From: an uncultured Collinsella sp. | GTDB lineage: Bacteria > Actinomycetota > Coriobacteriia > Coriobacteriales > Coriobacteriaceae | DNA length: 8,074 bases | NCBI GenBank assembly: GCA_900549195.1 | Contig: URNK01000076.1 | Location: 1-8,074 of the forward strand | Direction: 5' to 3' | Shown: positions 6,745 to 8,074 of the stretch, one piece after another | Layout of the letters: every line of letters starts with the position of its first letter | How positions within the stretch are numbered: position 1 is the stretch's first letter | Made by a program: the position numbers and the translations under genes | The notes under the pieces: model-generated | The model's database searches: none | What the model saw: only the letters and a program-made list of their open reading frames with translations | What the model was told of the DNA's origin: nothing

Positions 6745-7881
6745 ATGCGACTGCCCATGAATACCTCGCTTGCCACGCTCAAGCCCTCCGGTATCCGCCG
6801 AATCAACGCGCTCGCCGCCCAGCACCCGGGGTGCATCGCGCTTGCGCTTGGCGAGCCCGATTTTCCCACGCCCGATGTGATTAGCGCCGAGGTGACCGCC
6901 GCACTGGACCGCGGTGACACGCACTATCCGCCCAACAACGGGCGCCCCGCCCTGCGTGAGGCGTTATCTGCCTACATGGGGGACGCGGGCCTTACGTTTT
7001 CCGCCGATGAGGTCATCCTGACCGACGGTGCGACCGAGGCACTGTCGGCAACATTCATGGCTATGCTCAACCCCGGCGACGAGGTCATCATCCCCACGCC
7101 TGCCTTTGGCCTGTACGAGAGCATCGTCGTGGCCAACCACGCCAAGGCGGTCTTTTTGGATACGGAGCCTGCGCAATTCCAGATTGACGAGGACGCACTT
7201 CGTGCTTGCGTGACGCCGGCGACCAAGGCCATCGTCATCTGCACGCCCAACAATCCTACGGGTTGCATCCTCAACGCGGCTTCGCTCGACGCCGTGGCGC
7301 GCGTGGCAGAGCAGGCGGGCATCTACGTGGTCTGCGACGACGTATACAACCGCCTGGTCTACGTGGACGGCTACGAGCGCTTTGCCCAGCGTCACCCGGA
7401 GCTGCGTGAACAGACGGTCATCATCGAGAGCTTCTCCAAGCCCTGGTCCATGACCGGCTGGCGCCTGGGCTGGCTCGCGGCAGCGGCACCCGTCATCGCC
7501 GAGATCGCCAAGGCTCACCAATACTTAGTATCGAGCGCCGTCTCCTTCGAGATGGACGCCGCAGCCCGAGCCCTGACCGTCGACCCAACCCCCATGCTCG
7601 AAGTCTACCGAGCCCGTCGCGAACGCGTACTCGCGGCCTTAGACGCCATGGGCCTCGACGTAGTAGAGCCCGCAGGAGCCTTCTACACTTTCCCGAGCAT
7701 CAAAAAGTTCGGCCTAACCAGCGAAGACTTCTGCATCAAAGCCATCAAAGAGGCAAACGTAGCCCTAGTCCCGGGCGACTGTTTCGGAACCGAAGGCCAC
7801 ATCCGCCTAAGCTACTGCGTCTCCGACAAAGACCTAGACGAAGGCCTCCACCGCCTGTCCACCTTCATTTCGACCTTATAG
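6745..7881 (+). CDS. PLP-dependent class I/II aminotransferase
   Basis: Cytoplasmic fold-type I aminotransferase, 378 aa, close in pattern to aspartate aminotransferase and PatA-like enzymes of the I-gamma type. Visible features: LGEPDF (35-40) of the N-terminal arm, the phosphate-binding region DGATEAL (94-100), TPNNPTG (167-173) with Asn170, CDDVY (197-201) with Asp198 and Tyr201 holding the pyridoxal ring, the Schiff-base Lys232 in SFSKPWSMTGWRLGW (229-243), and Arg354 in IRLSY (353-357), which binds the substrate carboxylate. Start ATG has AAAGGA (6734-6739) 5 bases upstream; an in-frame ATG at 6757 is possible but lacks a site. The exact amino donor cannot be told. From about residue 261 the codon usage changes sharply to A-ending codons, although the protein stays intact and its motifs are in place. 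Confidence 0.93.
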   Translation: MRLPMNTSLATLKPSGIRRINALAAQHPGCIALALGEPDFPTPDVISAEVTAALDRGDTHYPPNNGRPALREALSAYMGDAGLTFSADEVILTDGATEALSATFMAMLNPGDEVIIPTPAFGLYESIVVANHAKAVFLDTEPAQFQIDEDALRACVTPATKAIVICTPNNPTGCILNAASLDAVARVAEQAGIYVVCDDVYNRLVYVDGYERFAQRHPELREQTVIIESFSKPWSMTGWRLGWLAAAAPVIAEIAKAHQYLVSSAVSFEMDAAARALTVDPTPMLEVYRARRERVLAALDAMGLDVVEPAGAFYTFPSIKKFGLTSEDFCIKAIKEANVALVPGDCFGTEGHIRLSYCVSDKDLDEGLHRLSTFISTL

Positions 7882-7979
7882 TCCTCAGGGACGCAACACA
7901 TCAGCCCACCGACCCAAGCATTATGAGCGGGGCGCGCCGGCCAACGGCAACCCTGGCTGTCCCAAAGTCAACACAGGTC

Positions 7980-8008
7980 GCGCCGCCAAAGGCCAGGCGC
8001 AAGCTTTT
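7980..8008 (+). terminator. Bulged hairpin with short T run after the aminotransferase
   Basis: GCGCC (7980-7984) pairs with GGCGC (7996-8000) and GCC (7985-7987) with GGC (7991-7993), with a CA bulge and an AAA loop, then AAGCTTTT (8001-8008). It lies 99 bases past the stop. The four-T tail is short, so termination is plausible rather than certain. Confidence 0.4.
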
Positions 8009-8034
8009 CGTAGATTCCGCACGAGCCGAAGAGC

Positions 8035-8074
8035 CTGTCTCTTATACACATCTCCGAGCCCACGAGACTAGCGC
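8035..8074 (+). other. Illumina Nextera adapter left on the contig end (artefact)
   Basis: The bases from 8035 begin CTGTCTCTTATACACATCT, the Tn5 mosaic-end read-through sequence, and continue with the Nextera read-2 adapter (CCGAGCCCACGAGAC, 8054-8068). The last six bases, TAGCGC, are the start of an i7 index. This is library adapter, not genome; biological sequence ends at about 8034. Confidence 0.97.

Overview
The window is GC-rich bacterial DNA with tightly packed genes, strong AGGAGG-type ribosome binding sites and G/C-ending codons. The gene set and protein style (a one-chain FeoA-FeoB iron transporter, a SotB-like efflux pump, an intracellular GH13 amylase-family enzyme, a hypoxanthine-type DNA glycosylase, a flavodoxin-fold protein and a class I aminotransferase) best fit a gut actinobacterium of the Coriobacteriia, probably Collinsella or a close relative. 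That placement is inference from style and remembered relatives, not from a search. The window is the end of a sequencing contig: its last 40 bases are an uncleaned Illumina Nextera adapter, so the biological sequence stops at about 8034.

Layout: 1-211 is a non-coding leader with a nested hairpin/direct-repeat block, a likely promoter (92-121) and two tandem 16-bp palindromes (137-152, 154-169), ahead of feoAB (212-2572, GTG start). A hairpin terminator (2614-2648) whose loop and 3' side overlap a promoter with a perfect TATAAT separates it from a SotB-type MFS exporter (2694-3890). A 22-bp perfect inverted repeat (3906-3972) with a U-rich tail closes that unit. A two-gene operon follows, GH13 enzyme (4044-5420) and DNA-deoxyinosine glycosylase (5424-5987), with only 3 nt between the genes. 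A minus-strand flavodoxin-like gene (6651-5989) converges on it with a single base between the two stop codons. A 93-nt divergent region then leads to a PLP-dependent aminotransferase (6745-7881). The final non-coding stretch (7882-8034) holds a hairpin that may be a terminator.

How the genes work together: they do not form one pathway. FeoAB imports ferrous iron, the usual form in an anoxic gut, and its leader looks like an operator region. SotB-like pumps export sugars or related small molecules, and the GH13 enzyme cleaves alpha-glucans in the cytoplasm, so both touch carbohydrate handling. The glycosylase repairs deaminated bases and shares the GH13 transcript. The aminotransferase belongs to amino-acid metabolism. 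I see no phage, CRISPR, toxin-antitoxin, insertion sequence, tRNA or rRNA, and no convincing new multi-gene system. The items most worth a second look are the tandem palindromes before feoAB, the long inverted repeat at 3906-3972, the flavodoxin-fold protein that seems to lack its flavin loop, and an abrupt change of codon usage inside the aminotransferase near the contig end.
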